DNA of 64,000 nucleotides, taken from Actinomadura opuntiae. GTDB lineage: Bacteria > Actinomycetota > Actinomycetes > Streptosporangiales > Streptosporangiaceae. The stretch covers positions 1 to 64,000 of the forward strand of contig NZ_JASNWF010000032.1 in the NCBI RefSeq assembly GCF_030283205.1, in the 5' to 3' direction. Numbering within the stretch: position 1 is the stretch's first letter; every line of letters begins with the position of its first letter. Positions 1 through 7,582 of this stretch are shown piece by piece. Under the pieces are notes generated by a model that had not been told where the DNA came from, searched no databases, and saw only the letters and a list, made by a program, of their open reading frames with translations. A program made the translations under genes and the position numbers.

Positions 1-1
1 C

Positions 2-772
2 GCGCCGCGTCCACCGGCGCCGCCGCGGCCCGCCGCGCCGCCGCGCCCTCCGCGTCCGGGCCTGCCGGTCGACCGGCCCGACCGGTCTCCGGGCTGGGGA
101 TCGGGGGGATACCCGGTCCCGCCGCTGCGTCCGGTGCCGCCGCTCCCGCAGCCGAACGGCGTCCTGTGGGCGATCCTGCCGTTGATCACGTTCGGTTTCG
201 CGACGCCCGCGACGTTCTTCTACGCCGCCGTCAAGCGCAACTCGTGGAACTACGGCGCCGCCTCGGCCGCCTACGGGTTCGGCCTGGTGACGATGCTGGC
301 CGCCCTCGACAGCGGCAACGCGCTGCTGATCGTGCTCGGCACGATCCTGATGCTGACGCTGTGGCCCGTGGGAACCGCGCACGCCTTCGCCGTCCGCCGG
401 AGGGTGTACCCCCGCGAGACGCCGGGCAGCCACCACAACAAGAGCGCCGTCGAGTACGCCAAGTACCGGCGGAACCTGCGCGCCGACGCCCGCGCCATCG
501 CCGCCGACGACCCGGCGCTCGCGCACGAGCTGCGGATCGGCCGCCCGGACGTGCCCCGCGCCTACGACGACGGCGGGCTCGTCGACGTCAACCACGCCCC
601 GCTGGAGATCGTCGCCGCGCTGCCGGGGATGACGGACGCGCTGGCGGAGCGGGTCGTCCGGCACCGCGACGAGCACGGCACGTTCGTCTCGGTGGAGGAG
701 ATGGCCATGGACTGCGACCTGCCGCCCGCGGTCATGCCGCAGCTCGCCGAGTACACGATCTTCCTGCCCTGA
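2..772 (+). CDS. Helix-hairpin-helix (ComEA-like) membrane protein, 5' end missing
   Basis: The frame is open to the left edge, so the true start is probably outside the window; the first usable internal start is the GTG at 134. The visible N-terminus is rich in proline and arginine. Two hydrophobic segments follow at about residues 12-30 and 45-72 counted from 134. The last 65 residues form a helix-hairpin-helix unit of the ComEA type: VDVNHAP, then LPGMTDALAERVV, then HGTFVSVEEM. Such domains usually bind DNA non-specifically through the backbone, but a cytoplasmic role for this protein is not established. It ends 12 bases before the convergent nuoH stop. The HhH call is firm; the biological role is unknown. 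Confidence 0.75.
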   Translation, partial: APRPPAPPRPAAPPRPPRPGLPVDRPDRSPGWGSGGYPVPPLRPVPPLPQPNGVLWAILPLITFGFATPATFFYAAVKRNSWNYGAASAAYGFGLVTMLAALDSGNALLIVLGTILMLTLWPVGTAHAFAVRRRVYPRETPGSHHNKSAVEYAKYRRNLRADARAIAADDPALAHELRIGRPDVPRAYDDGGLVDVNHAPLEIVAALPGMTDALAERVVRHRDEHGTFVSVEEMAMDCDLPPAVMPQLAEYTIFLP

Positions 773-784
773 CCCCGCGGACGC

Positions 785-1741
785 TCAGGCGAAGGCGACC
801 TTGAGCACGCCGGTCAGCGCCAGCTGCGCCAGCGACAGCGGGACGAGCCACGCCCAGGCGAGCTTCTGCAGCTGGTCCTCGCGCATCCGCGGGTAGCTGA
901 CCCGCAGCCAGATCACGCAGAACGCCAGCACCGCGACCTTGACCAGCGTCCAGAGCCAGCCCAGCTCGGTGTTGAGGAACGGGCCCTTCCAGCCGCCGAG
1001 GAACAGCACGGTCGTCAGCGCGCACAGCACCACGATCCCGGCGTACTCCGCCAGGATGAACAGCGCGAACCGCAGCCCGCCGTACTCGGTGTACGGACCG
1101 AAGATGATCTCCGAGTCGGCGACCGGCATGTCGAACGGCGGGCGCCGCAGCTCCGCCAGGCCCGCCACGAAGAACACCACCGCGCCGACCGCCTGCCAGG
1201 GCAGCCACCACCAGCGCCACTCCACGACGATGCCCTGCAGCGACAGCGTGCCCGCCGCCATCGCCACCGACGACGCGGCGAACACCATCGGCAGCTCGTA
1301 GGACATCAGCTGCGCCGCGACCCGGATCCCGCCGAGCAGCGCGTACTTGTTCGCGCTCGCCCAGCCCGCCATGATCGCGCCGATCACGCCGACGCCCATC
1401 ACCGCGAGCGCGAAGAACACCCCGACGCCGAGGTCGAGCGCGACCTGCCCGTCCGGGCCGACCGGCACCACGGTCAGGACCAGCAGGTACGGCACGAGAG
1501 CGACGCCCGGCGCCAGCTTGAACACCCACCGGTCGGCGTCGCGCGGGACGACGTCCTCCTTCTGCGCGAACTTCACGCCGTCCGCGACGAGCTGCGCCCA
1601 GCCGTGGAACCCGCCCGCGTACATCGGGCCGAGGCGGCCCTGCATGTGCGCCATCACCTTGTGCTCGGCCTGCCCGACCAGCAGCGGCAGCAGCGCGAAC
1701 GCCGCCGCGACCAGCACCAGCTTGCCGATGATCTCAAGCAT
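785..1741 (-). CDS. nuoH: NADH-quinone oxidoreductase subunit H (second, partial complex I locus)
   Basis: 318-residue membrane protein with about eight hydrophobic helices, the family's usual size. NuoH forms the quinone-chamber junction between the peripheral and membrane arms of complex I. The conserved loop is present as ELRRPPFDMP followed by TEYGGLRFALF, matching the E-x-x-R-x-PFD-x-P and TEY-(S/G)-G-(L/M)-RF signatures. It overlaps the upstream nuoC by 8 bases and ends the minus-strand run A-B-C-H. It differs clearly from the NuoH at 40792-42129, so it is not a recent duplicate. No nuoI-N follows; the next gene is on the other strand. Confidence 0.93.
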   Translation of the reverse strand: MLEIIGKLVLVAAAFALLPLLVGQAEHKVMAHMQGRLGPMYAGGFHGWAQLVADGVKFAQKEDVVPRDADRWVFKLAPGVALVPYLLVLTVVPVGPDGQVALDLGVGVFFALAVMGVGVIGAIMAGWASANKYALLGGIRVAAQLMSYELPMVFAASSVAMAAGTLSLQGIVVEWRWWWLPWQAVGAVVFFVAGLAELRRPPFDMPVADSEIIFGPYTEYGGLRFALFILAEYAGIVVLCALTTVLFLGGWKGPFLNTELGWLWTLVKVAVLAFCVIWLRVSYPRMREDQLQKLAWAWLVPLSLAQLALTGVLKVAFA

Positions 1742-2348
1742 CCGGGTCCCGCTCCTCCCGCGGGCGAGCGGCGGCCCGGCGGCGCTCCGCCGCCTCCGCC
1801 CACGGGCCCTCGTCGGGCACGCCGGGCGGGCGGACGCGGCGGCGGCTGGGCGCTCCGTGCCCCGACTCGCCCGGCTCCTTCGCGCCCGGCCAGGGCTTGG
1901 CGACGCGCGCGGCGAGCACGAAGTCCTTGCGCAGCGGATGCCCCTCGAAGCCGTCCGGCAGCAGCAGCGGGACGAGGTTCGGGTGCCCCTCGAACACGAT
2001 GCCGAACATCTCCGCCGTCTCCCGCTCGTGCCACGCCGCGCCCCGGTAGACGCCCGTCGCGGTCGGCAGGGCCGGCGCCTCCCGCGGCACCCGCGTCCGG
2101 ACGAGCATGTGGTGGCGCCGCTCCAGCGAGTACACGTGGACCACGACGGCGAACCCGGCCTCCAGCTCGTCGACGCCGGTCAGCCAGTCGAAGAACCCGC
2201 AGGCCAGCTCGTCGCGGGCGAAGGTGAGCGCCTCCACCCACCGCTCCGGCGGCACGCCGACGGCCAGCCCGCCGGCCGTCTCCTCGGTCGTCACGTCGTC
2301 GCCGAACCGGTCGGTCCAGGCGGCGACCGGCTCCGCCGGGGCGCTCAC
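1734..2348 (-). CDS. nuoC: NADH-quinone oxidoreductase subunit C (partial locus)
   Basis: 204 residues. NuoC is the 30-kDa-type peripheral-arm subunit next to NuoD and NuoB. The family signature is visible: WHERETAEMFGIVFEGHPNL, then a GFEGHPLRKDF-type C-terminal motif. The last 40 residues are arginine- and proline-rich and lie outside the conserved domain. The gene overlaps nuoB by 4 bases and nuoH by 8, so translation is coupled. A nuoD partner is absent from this locus. Confidence 0.92.
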   Translation of the reverse strand: MSAPAEPVAAWTDRFGDDVTTEETAGGLAVGVPPERWVEALTFARDELACGFFDWLTGVDELEAGFAVVVHVYSLERRHHMLVRTRVPREAPALPTATGVYRGAAWHERETAEMFGIVFEGHPNLVPLLLPDGFEGHPLRKDFVLAARVAKPWPGAKEPGESGHGAPSRRRVRPPGVPDEGPWAEAAERRRAAARPREERDPDA

Positions 2349-3406
2349 CGGTTCCGGCCGATCTCGTCGTCGTTCCCGTCGTCGTCGAGGCCCGGGATGA
2401 TCGACGGATCGTGCTCGTGGCGGGCCCGCCTGCCCGGCGGCTGTTCCTCGGCGGCCGGATCCGGCCGCGCCGCGTCATCCGGCTCCACAGTCGGCAACGG
2501 CCGCGTCGTCCCCTCGGCGGGCGACGCTTCCGGTTCGACAGTAGGCACGGGCCGCGTCTCCTCGTCCGGTCCCGCGGCATCGGCGGCCGACGCGTGCTGC
2601 CCCTCCGGCTCCACATCCGGAAGCGGCCGCGTCGGTTCGTCCGGGCGCACGGCCTCAGGGGGCGGCGCGTCGTTGCGCTCCCCTTCCGCCGCCGCGGTCG
2701 GCACCGGGCGCGTGGCCGCATCCGGCCGCGCAGTTTCGGAGGGCGGCGCATCGTCGCCGCGGCCCTCGGGCTCCACGGCCGCGGGTTCGGACGGTGGCGG
2801 CGGGACGGGCTGCGTCGCGTCCTCGGGCGGCGGCTGGAGGGGGCGGCGCAGGACGGTGGCCGAGAACGGACGCGGCGCGGGCGGCGGGCTCGTCGGGTCG
2901 CCGCCGTCGTAGCGGTCGCCGAGCGACTCGGCGGCGATCTTCTCCTGGAGGTGGACGATGCCCTGCAGCAGCGCCTCGGGCCGGGGCGGGCAGCCCGGCA
3001 CGTACACGTCCACCGGGATGATCTGGTCGACGCCCTTGGTCACGCAGTAGGAGTCCCAGTACGGGCCGCCGCAGTTGGAGCAGGCGCCGAACGAGATCAC
3101 GTACTTGGGCTCGGGCATCTGCTCGTAGAGCCGCCGGACGGCGGGCGCCATCTTGTCGCTGACGGTGCCGGACACCACCATCAGGTCGGCCTGGCGGGGC
3201 CCGGGCGCGAACGGGATGACGCCGAGCCGGATGAAGTCGTGCCTGCTCATCGAGGTGGCGATGAACTCGATCGCGCAGCATGCCAGGCCGAAGTTGAAGA
3301 CCCACAGCGAGTAGCGGCGGCCCCAGTTGAGCACGAACTTGACCGGCTTGGGCGCGAGCCGCGACAGGGGTCCGACGCTCGGCGGCGGGAGATCGATGGT
3401 GCCCAC
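2345..3406 (-). CDS. nuoB: NADH-quinone oxidoreductase subunit B with a long repetitive C-terminal tail (partial locus)
   Basis: Residues 1-173 are a complete NuoB (PSST) domain, the subunit that holds [4Fe-4S] cluster N2 and donates to quinone. The ligand pattern is intact: tandem C43-C44 (LACCAIEF), C109 (FGACSNCGG) and C139 (VPGCPPRPE). Residues 174-353 are an extra low-complexity tail with an imperfectly repeated T-R-P-(L/V)-P-(T/D) core separated by acidic and proline-rich spacers. It ends in a basic then acidic terminus. Typical NuoB is 160-230 residues, so the tail nearly doubles the length. It overlaps nuoC by 4 bases and follows nuoA by about 40. The NuoB call is firm; the tail's function is unknown. 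Confidence 0.93.
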   Translation of the reverse strand: MGTIDLPPPSVGPLSRLAPKPVKFVLNWGRRYSLWVFNFGLACCAIEFIATSMSRHDFIRLGVIPFAPGPRQADLMVVSGTVSDKMAPAVRRLYEQMPEPKYVISFGACSNCGGPYWDSYCVTKGVDQIIPVDVYVPGCPPRPEALLQGIVHLQEKIAAESLGDRYDGGDPTSPPPAPRPFSATVLRRPLQPPPEDATQPVPPPPSEPAAVEPEGRGDDAPPSETARPDAATRPVPTAAAEGERNDAPPPEAVRPDEPTRPLPDVEPEGQHASAADAAGPDEETRPVPTVEPEASPAEGTTRPLPTVEPDDAARPDPAAEEQPPGRRARHEHDPSIIPGLDDDGNDDEIGRNR

Positions 3407-3445
3407 GCAAGCATTGTTACAGCCCGGGGAAGGCCCGCCGCGGCC

Positions 3446-3817
3446 TCAGACCCAGGACAGGACGCCCTTCTTGCCCGCGTAGAGCAGCCCGACGGCCAGG
3501 AACGCCAGGAAGACGAACATCTCGCCGAGCGTGGTGGCGCCGTAGCCGGGGGCGGAGAAGACCGTCGCCCAGGGGAAGAGGAACACCGCGTCCACCGCGA
3601 ACACCACGTAGAGGTAGGCGAACACGTAGTAGCGGATGTAGGAGTGGGCCCAGCCGCCGCCGACCGGGTCGACGCCGCACTCGTACGTGGTGAGCTTCTC
3701 CACAGTCGGGCGGTGCGGACGGAGCATCCGGTTCGCGGCCAGGCCGCCGCCGACGATCCCGCCGCCGGCGACCAGCAGCGCGGCAAGCCCGACATATGAG
3801 TCGAAATAGTTATGCAC
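3446..3817 (-). CDS. nuoA: NADH-quinone oxidoreductase subunit A (partial locus)
   Basis: Small membrane subunit with three predicted helices, part of the quinone-site junction. The family motif ECGVDPVGGGWAHSYIRYY corresponds to the usual YECG-x-P then (R/K)-(F/Y)-x-(V/I)-(K/R)-(F/Y)-Y pattern. The frame is open to an ATG at 3889, but I chose the GTG at 3817 (product begins MHNYFDSYVG). It sits 5-6 bases after a GGGAGG ribosome site, and it removes an unconserved hydrophilic extension, giving 123 residues. First gene of the A-B-C-H run; the + strand gene at 3970 is divergent. Confidence 0.9.
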   Translation of the reverse strand: MHNYFDSYVGLAALLVAGGGIVGGGLAANRMLRPHRPTVEKLTTYECGVDPVGGGWAHSYIRYYVFAYLYVVFAVDAVFLFPWATVFSAPGYGATTLGEMFVFLAFLAVGLLYAGKKGVLSWV

Positions 3818-3969
3818 CGCCACCCTCCCATCCGCGTCCAAGCAAGTATCCCCGAAAGGGGCGTGCGGAGTGTGGCGTCGTACCTCCACCGCGGAGGATC
3901 ACAATGTCATCGTTTTGCTGCACACTAGAGGATGCATTGGGGTCAGTTGACCTGGAAGGACGTGACCGG

Positions 3970-5313
3970 ATGAGCAACCCCCCGCCGAACCCGGGCTGGG
4001 AGAACCCGGGTGGCGCCTCGTGGCCGCCTCCGCCGCCGCCCGCGGGGCCCGGCGGTTCCCCTGGTCCGGGCGGCCCCGGCTACCCGGGCGGCCAGGGCGC
4101 TCCGGGCGGCCCCGGTTATCCGGGCGGGCAGGGCGCGCCCGGCGGCCCCGGCGCTCCGCCTCCCCCCGGCGGGTACGGCGGCCCGGGCACGCCGCCGCCC
4201 TTCTTCCCGCCCCCGCCCGGCGCCCCGATGGGCCCGGGCATGCCGCCGCCCAAGCGCAGCAGCGGGCCGCTGATCGCGGCCCTGGTCGGCGGCGCCGTCG
4301 TGGTGATCCTCATCATCGGCGTCGTGGTGTTCGTGGTGGCGTCCAAGGGCGGCGGCAAGTCGCCCGAGGAGAAGCTGCGCGCCGCGGCCGACTCGATGTC
4401 CGCCGGGCGCGCCGTCGGCCTGAAGGGCACCTTCGGCGGCGGCGCCGACAGCATCCAGGGCCAGCTGGACGTCACCAAGGGCGGCCGCGCGACCGGCCCG
4501 GTGACCTGGAACAGCGACAACGTGACCCTGCTGTCGGCGGACGGCAAGCTGTTCGTGAAGGCCGACCAGTCGTACTGGCGCGACCAGATCGACAACGTCG
4601 AGGGCACGCCGTACTACCTCAAGAGCGGGCAGCAGTGGGGCCGGCTGAGCTCCGACAAGCTCGACGTCGACTTCAAGAACGAGCTGTCGCCGACCGCGCT
4701 GGCCGCCAAGCTCCGCGCGGCCGCCACCGCCAAGGTCAAGCCGCTGAAGACGACGTGGTCGGGCAAGAAGGCGCTGAAGTTCAGCACCTTCACCTCGACC
4801 CTCTACATCACCGACGCCGACGACGCCGAGCTGCTGCGCTACGAGGCGACCACGCCGCGGGTCGCGCTGGACGTCACGCCGAAGTCCTCGTCCGAGGCGT
4901 CCACGGTCATCTCGAACATGCGCACCAGCATGGGCGAGCTGAAGGACTCCTTCGACGCCTCGGCGCGCCCCTCGGTCGACGAGTGGAAGAAGGGCGGCTG
5001 CAACAGCAACTCCGGCTGCACCGTCGAGGCGAAGATCCGCCCGCCGTACGGTGCGTCCACGCCGATCACGATCGACGTCCGGTTCAACATCACCGCCGGC
5101 ACGCTGACCGGCCGGGACCTCGGCAACTGCACCGACACGATCACGATCAACGGCAGCGACTCGGTGTGGGCGAGCTGCCGCGTCGCCACCTCCGCCTGGC
5201 AGAGCTGGGCCAAGTCCACCGGCGGCACGTTCTACAAGCACGCCCAGTACAAGGTGATCGGCGCCACGGCGTCGGAGGTCGCCTCGCTGCAGAGCGGCCT
5301 CGACAGCGAGTGA
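3970..5313 (+). CDS. Proline/glycine-rich single-pass membrane protein, paralogue of next gene
   Basis: 447 residues. Start chosen at ATG 3970 behind GGAAGGA. Residues 1-95 are proline- and glycine-rich with PGGQGAPGGPGYPGGQ-like repeats. One transmembrane helix (about 99-122, LIAALVGGAVVVILIIGVVVF) follows, then a ~320-residue extracytoplasmic domain. That domain has a GKLFVKADQSYWRD segment and paired cysteines (GGCNSNSGC, LGNC, ASCRV). The core of alternating strand-like segments loosely recalls the LppX/LprAFG lipid-binding lipoproteins, but there is no lipobox and I would not assign that family without a profile search. The same domain recurs in the next gene, so they are tandem paralogues. 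Function unknown. Confidence 0.8.
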   Translation: MSNPPPNPGWENPGGASWPPPPPPAGPGGSPGPGGPGYPGGQGAPGGPGYPGGQGAPGGPGAPPPPGGYGGPGTPPPFFPPPPGAPMGPGMPPPKRSSGPLIAALVGGAVVVILIIGVVVFVVASKGGGKSPEEKLRAAADSMSAGRAVGLKGTFGGGADSIQGQLDVTKGGRATGPVTWNSDNVTLLSADGKLFVKADQSYWRDQIDNVEGTPYYLKSGQQWGRLSSDKLDVDFKNELSPTALAAKLRAAATAKVKPLKTTWSGKKALKFSTFTSTLYITDADDAELLRYEATTPRVALDVTPKSSSEASTVISNMRTSMGELKDSFDASARPSVDEWKKGGCNSNSGCTVEAKIRPPYGASTPITIDVRFNITAGTLTGRDLGNCTDTITINGSDSVWASCRVATSAWQSWAKSTGGTFYKHAQYKVIGATASEVASLQSGLDSE

Positions 5314-5432
5314 CACCGCAGGTGGGGGCGGTCGGCGCGGAGGCCGGCCGCCCCCGCCCGCGGTGCCGGTATGCCCGGCGATGGCACGGTTTCCGGTCCG
5401 GCCGCTCGCATCGTCGGGCATCCTTGTGCCTT

Positions 5433-7037
5433 GTGAGCGCTGATCAGGACGACCCTTCCGCGGAGTCCGGACCTGCCCGGCCCGCACCGGACGACGTCCT
5501 CGTCGCGGGCGGCCCGCCCCGGCGGCCCGCGTCCGCCCCGCCGCAGGCCGACACCACGGTCGCCGACGGCCTCGCCGTCCCCGGCGGCGGCACCGCGGGC
5601 ACCACTTCGCCGGACGGATTCCCGGCGCGAAGCGGCTACACCCCGCAGGACGGCTACGCCCCGCACGACGGCTACGCCCCGCAGGACGCTCACCCGGCGC
5701 AGACCGCGCCCCAGGCCGGTTACGCGCAACACGACGCCTACCCGCCGCAGGACGGGTTCGAATTCCAGGACGGCTACGCGCCGGGGTGGGACGGCGACAT
5801 GGGCCAGGGTCCGGTGCCGCCGCAGGGGCCCGGTATCCCCGGCATGCCGCTGCCGCCCGGCATCGGCGGGCCGCAGCCGCGAGGCGGGAAGCTCAAGAAG
5901 CGGCTGGTGACCGGCGCAGGGGTCGCCGCGGTCGTGGCGGCGGCCGCGACGGTCGCCATGGTGTTCGTCCACGACGACGAAGGGCCCGGCAAGCCGCGCC
6001 CGAAGCCGTCCTCGACGGCGCCCGCGGCGTGGGCGCTGAAGGCGGGACGGCAGCTCACCTCCGGTCCCGGGTTCCACTACCGCGGGACGCTCACCGGTGC
6101 CAACGGCGCTCAGATCCAGGCCGACCTGCAGGTCACGACGGCGGGCTCAGCGGTCGGCACGCTGACGGCGGGAGCGTTGAAGGCCGACGTCGTGGCGGTG
6201 GACGGCGAGACCTACATCAAGGCGGGCCTGGGATTCTGGCGCGAGTACGCGGGCGAGCGGTCGCACCCCGAGAACTTCGCGGGCCGCTGGTCCAAGGCGC
6301 CCGCGGCCGTTCCCGGTTTCGACGTCCCGGACGTCCTGGGCGCGCAGGCGATCGCCGAGTCGCTCACCAAGGCGGCGGCGAATCCGCCCACCCAGACCGT
6401 GAACGGCGTCCGCACCTACAGGATCGCGGCCAAGGGCGCGACGTACCTGGTGTCGGCGGAGGCGCCGTACCGGCTGCTCGGCGTGCAGGCGGCCGGGACG
6501 GACGGCGCCCGGTTCAGCGTCGCCGACCTGCCCGATGCCGGCACGCTGTTCACCCGGCTGCGGCCGCGCGTGAAGGCGCTCGCCGGCGCCGCCGACCCGA
6601 ACCTGCACTTCGACCCGGGCACGCTGACCTTCGTCGACTGCGACCAGAACACGGCGGGATGCACGGTGCGGGTGCCGGCGACGCTGTCGGCGCCGCAGGC
6701 GGTGCCGGACGGGGCGCGCGCCGCCCTGCGCGCGTCGATCGCGACCCGCGGCACCGCGCTCGGGTCCTGCGCCGCGTCCGCCCCGGTGCCGTCCGACCGG
6801 TCGCTCGTGCTGTCCTGCACCGTCACGGGACGGGCCTGGCGGACGTGGGTGAAGTCGGCGCTCGACCATCCCGGCTCCTACCCGTACTCGGCGCAGGCAC
6901 GGGTGATCGGCGAGGCGCTGACCCGGGCGGACGTCAGGGCGCTGCTGGCCAAGGTCGACCGGGAGCGGAGCAAGATGGTCAAGAGCTCGCTGTCCGGCGC
7001 GTCCGGCTCCCCGTCGCCGGGGACGGGCGGGCACTGA
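5433..7037 (+). CDS. Single-pass membrane protein with glutamine/aspartate/tyrosine repeats, paralogue of previous gene
   Basis: 534 residues from GTG 5433. The cytoplasmic N-terminus (about 155 residues) carries repeated PQDGYAP/PHDGYAP units. A transmembrane helix lies near 165-185 (LVTGAGVAAVVAAAATVAMVF) and an extracytoplasmic domain follows. Matching landmarks with the upstream gene are ETYIKAGLGFWREY (versus KLFVKADQSYWRD), VDCDQNTAGCTVRV, LGSCAAS and LSCTVTGRAWRTWVKS, so the cysteine pattern is kept while overall identity looks modest. The gap to the upstream gene is 119 bases. Disordered repeat-rich N-termini on such proteins often mediate cytoplasmic contacts, but that is inference. 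Function unknown. Confidence 0.8.
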   Translation: MSADQDDPSAESGPARPAPDDVLVAGGPPRRPASAPPQADTTVADGLAVPGGGTAGTTSPDGFPARSGYTPQDGYAPHDGYAPQDAHPAQTAPQAGYAQHDAYPPQDGFEFQDGYAPGWDGDMGQGPVPPQGPGIPGMPLPPGIGGPQPRGGKLKKRLVTGAGVAAVVAAAATVAMVFVHDDEGPGKPRPKPSSTAPAAWALKAGRQLTSGPGFHYRGTLTGANGAQIQADLQVTTAGSAVGTLTAGALKADVVAVDGETYIKAGLGFWREYAGERSHPENFAGRWSKAPAAVPGFDVPDVLGAQAIAESLTKAAANPPTQTVNGVRTYRIAAKGATYLVSAEAPYRLLGVQAAGTDGARFSVADLPDAGTLFTRLRPRVKALAGAADPNLHFDPGTLTFVDCDQNTAGCTVRVPATLSAPQAVPDGARAALRASIATRGTALGSCAASAPVPSDRSLVLSCTVTGRAWRTWVKSALDHPGSYPYSAQARVIGEALTRADVRALLAKVDRERSKMVKSSLSGASGSPSPGTGGH

Positions 7038-7103
7038 AAGCCCTGCCGGGCCGCCGGGGGCCGGTGGAACAGAACGGAATTCAGCCTGTCTACACTTCGG
7101 GCT

Positions 7104-7250
7104 GTGAACTCCGTGCCCTCGGGGAGCGACGGCTCCCCGGCCCATCCAGCCCGGCTGGTCAGGCGACTGCACGTCGACCTGTGCCGGCTGGCCAGCTCCC
7201 TGTGTTCAGTGGTGAACCCGGGGACCAGTCCGGCTCGTAGCACCGGTTAG
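7104..7250 (+). CDS. Putative leader peptide (LVRRLHVDLCRLASSLC core) upstream of korAB
   Basis: A 48-codon ORF from GTG 7104 to TAG 7248-7250. Residues 17-33 read LVRRLHVDLCRLASSLC, which fits the RR-x-HVDLCR-x-x-S-x-x-C pattern of short actinobacterial leader peptides, including those linked to cysteine or sulfur supply (family recall). A TACACT -10 element at 7091-7096 puts the transcript start at about the GTG itself, so the ORF would be translated leaderless; no Shine-Dalgarno is visible. An alternative GTG lies at 7113. The next gene is korA, 332 bases downstream across two stem-loops. The peptide is probably regulatory rather than functional in trans. Confidence 0.6.
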   Translation: MNSVPSGSDGSPAHPARLVRRLHVDLCRLASSLCSVVNPGTSPARSTG

Positions 7251-7290
7251 GACCCGCCCGAATCCAGCCGGGACGCGTGATCTTCCGCCT

Positions 7291-7395
7291 GAGGTGATAA
7301 CCCTTGTGATACGGGGTCATGACCTCCCTGAGGGCGGGATGTCGCACATGACGGGCGGAGCGACGGCCGCGGTCTGCGCCTCTCAGACCACGGCC
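7291..7395 (+). promoter_or_regulatory. Two stem-loops in the korAB leader
   Basis: Stem 1 pairs 7291-7303 with 7314-7326 (GAGGTGATAACCC with GGGTCATGACCTC; 11 of 13 pairs) around a 10-base loop. Its right arm contains the palindrome GGTCATGACC at 7315-7324. Stem 2 pairs 7365-7376 with 7384-7395 (GGCCGCGGTCTG with CAGACCACGGCC; 11 of 12 pairs) around a 7-base loop. Neither is followed by a T-run. They sit between the leader peptide and korA, where an attenuator would be expected. A small overlapping ORF at 7294-7506 looks non-coding. The rest of 7251-7582 shows nothing else except the IdeR-like box. Confidence 0.45.
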
Positions 7396-7504
7396 ACCAC
7401 CAGCGGACGCCGAGCGGCGGACGGCATCGGGCCGCACGCCCGGCGCCGCCGTACCGCGGGGCGGCCCGATCCCCGAGACCAGCATTCCATCCCGGACATA
7501 CCAT

Positions 7505-7523
7505 GAAGGTAAGCCTTAGTAGC
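7505..7523 (+). promoter_or_regulatory. Possible IdeR/DtxR iron box upstream of korA
   Basis: Bases 7505-7523 contain AAGGTAAGCCTTA, which matches thirteen consecutive positions of the IdeR consensus TWAGGTWAGSCTWACCTWA (positions 2-14). The right end is degenerate. It lies 60 bases before the korA start. KorAB is an iron-sulfur enzyme, so iron control would make sense, but one and a half half-sites is weak evidence. Confidence 0.25.
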
Positions 7524-7582
7524 ATCACGATCCTGGGCGCCTCCCCCAGGACGGGTGCTGCGCGTCGAGGAGGTCTTCCTCT

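Noticed and set aside
7294..7506. 70-codon ORF in the korA leader
   Set aside because: It overlaps both stem-loops and has no ribosome site or recognisable domain.
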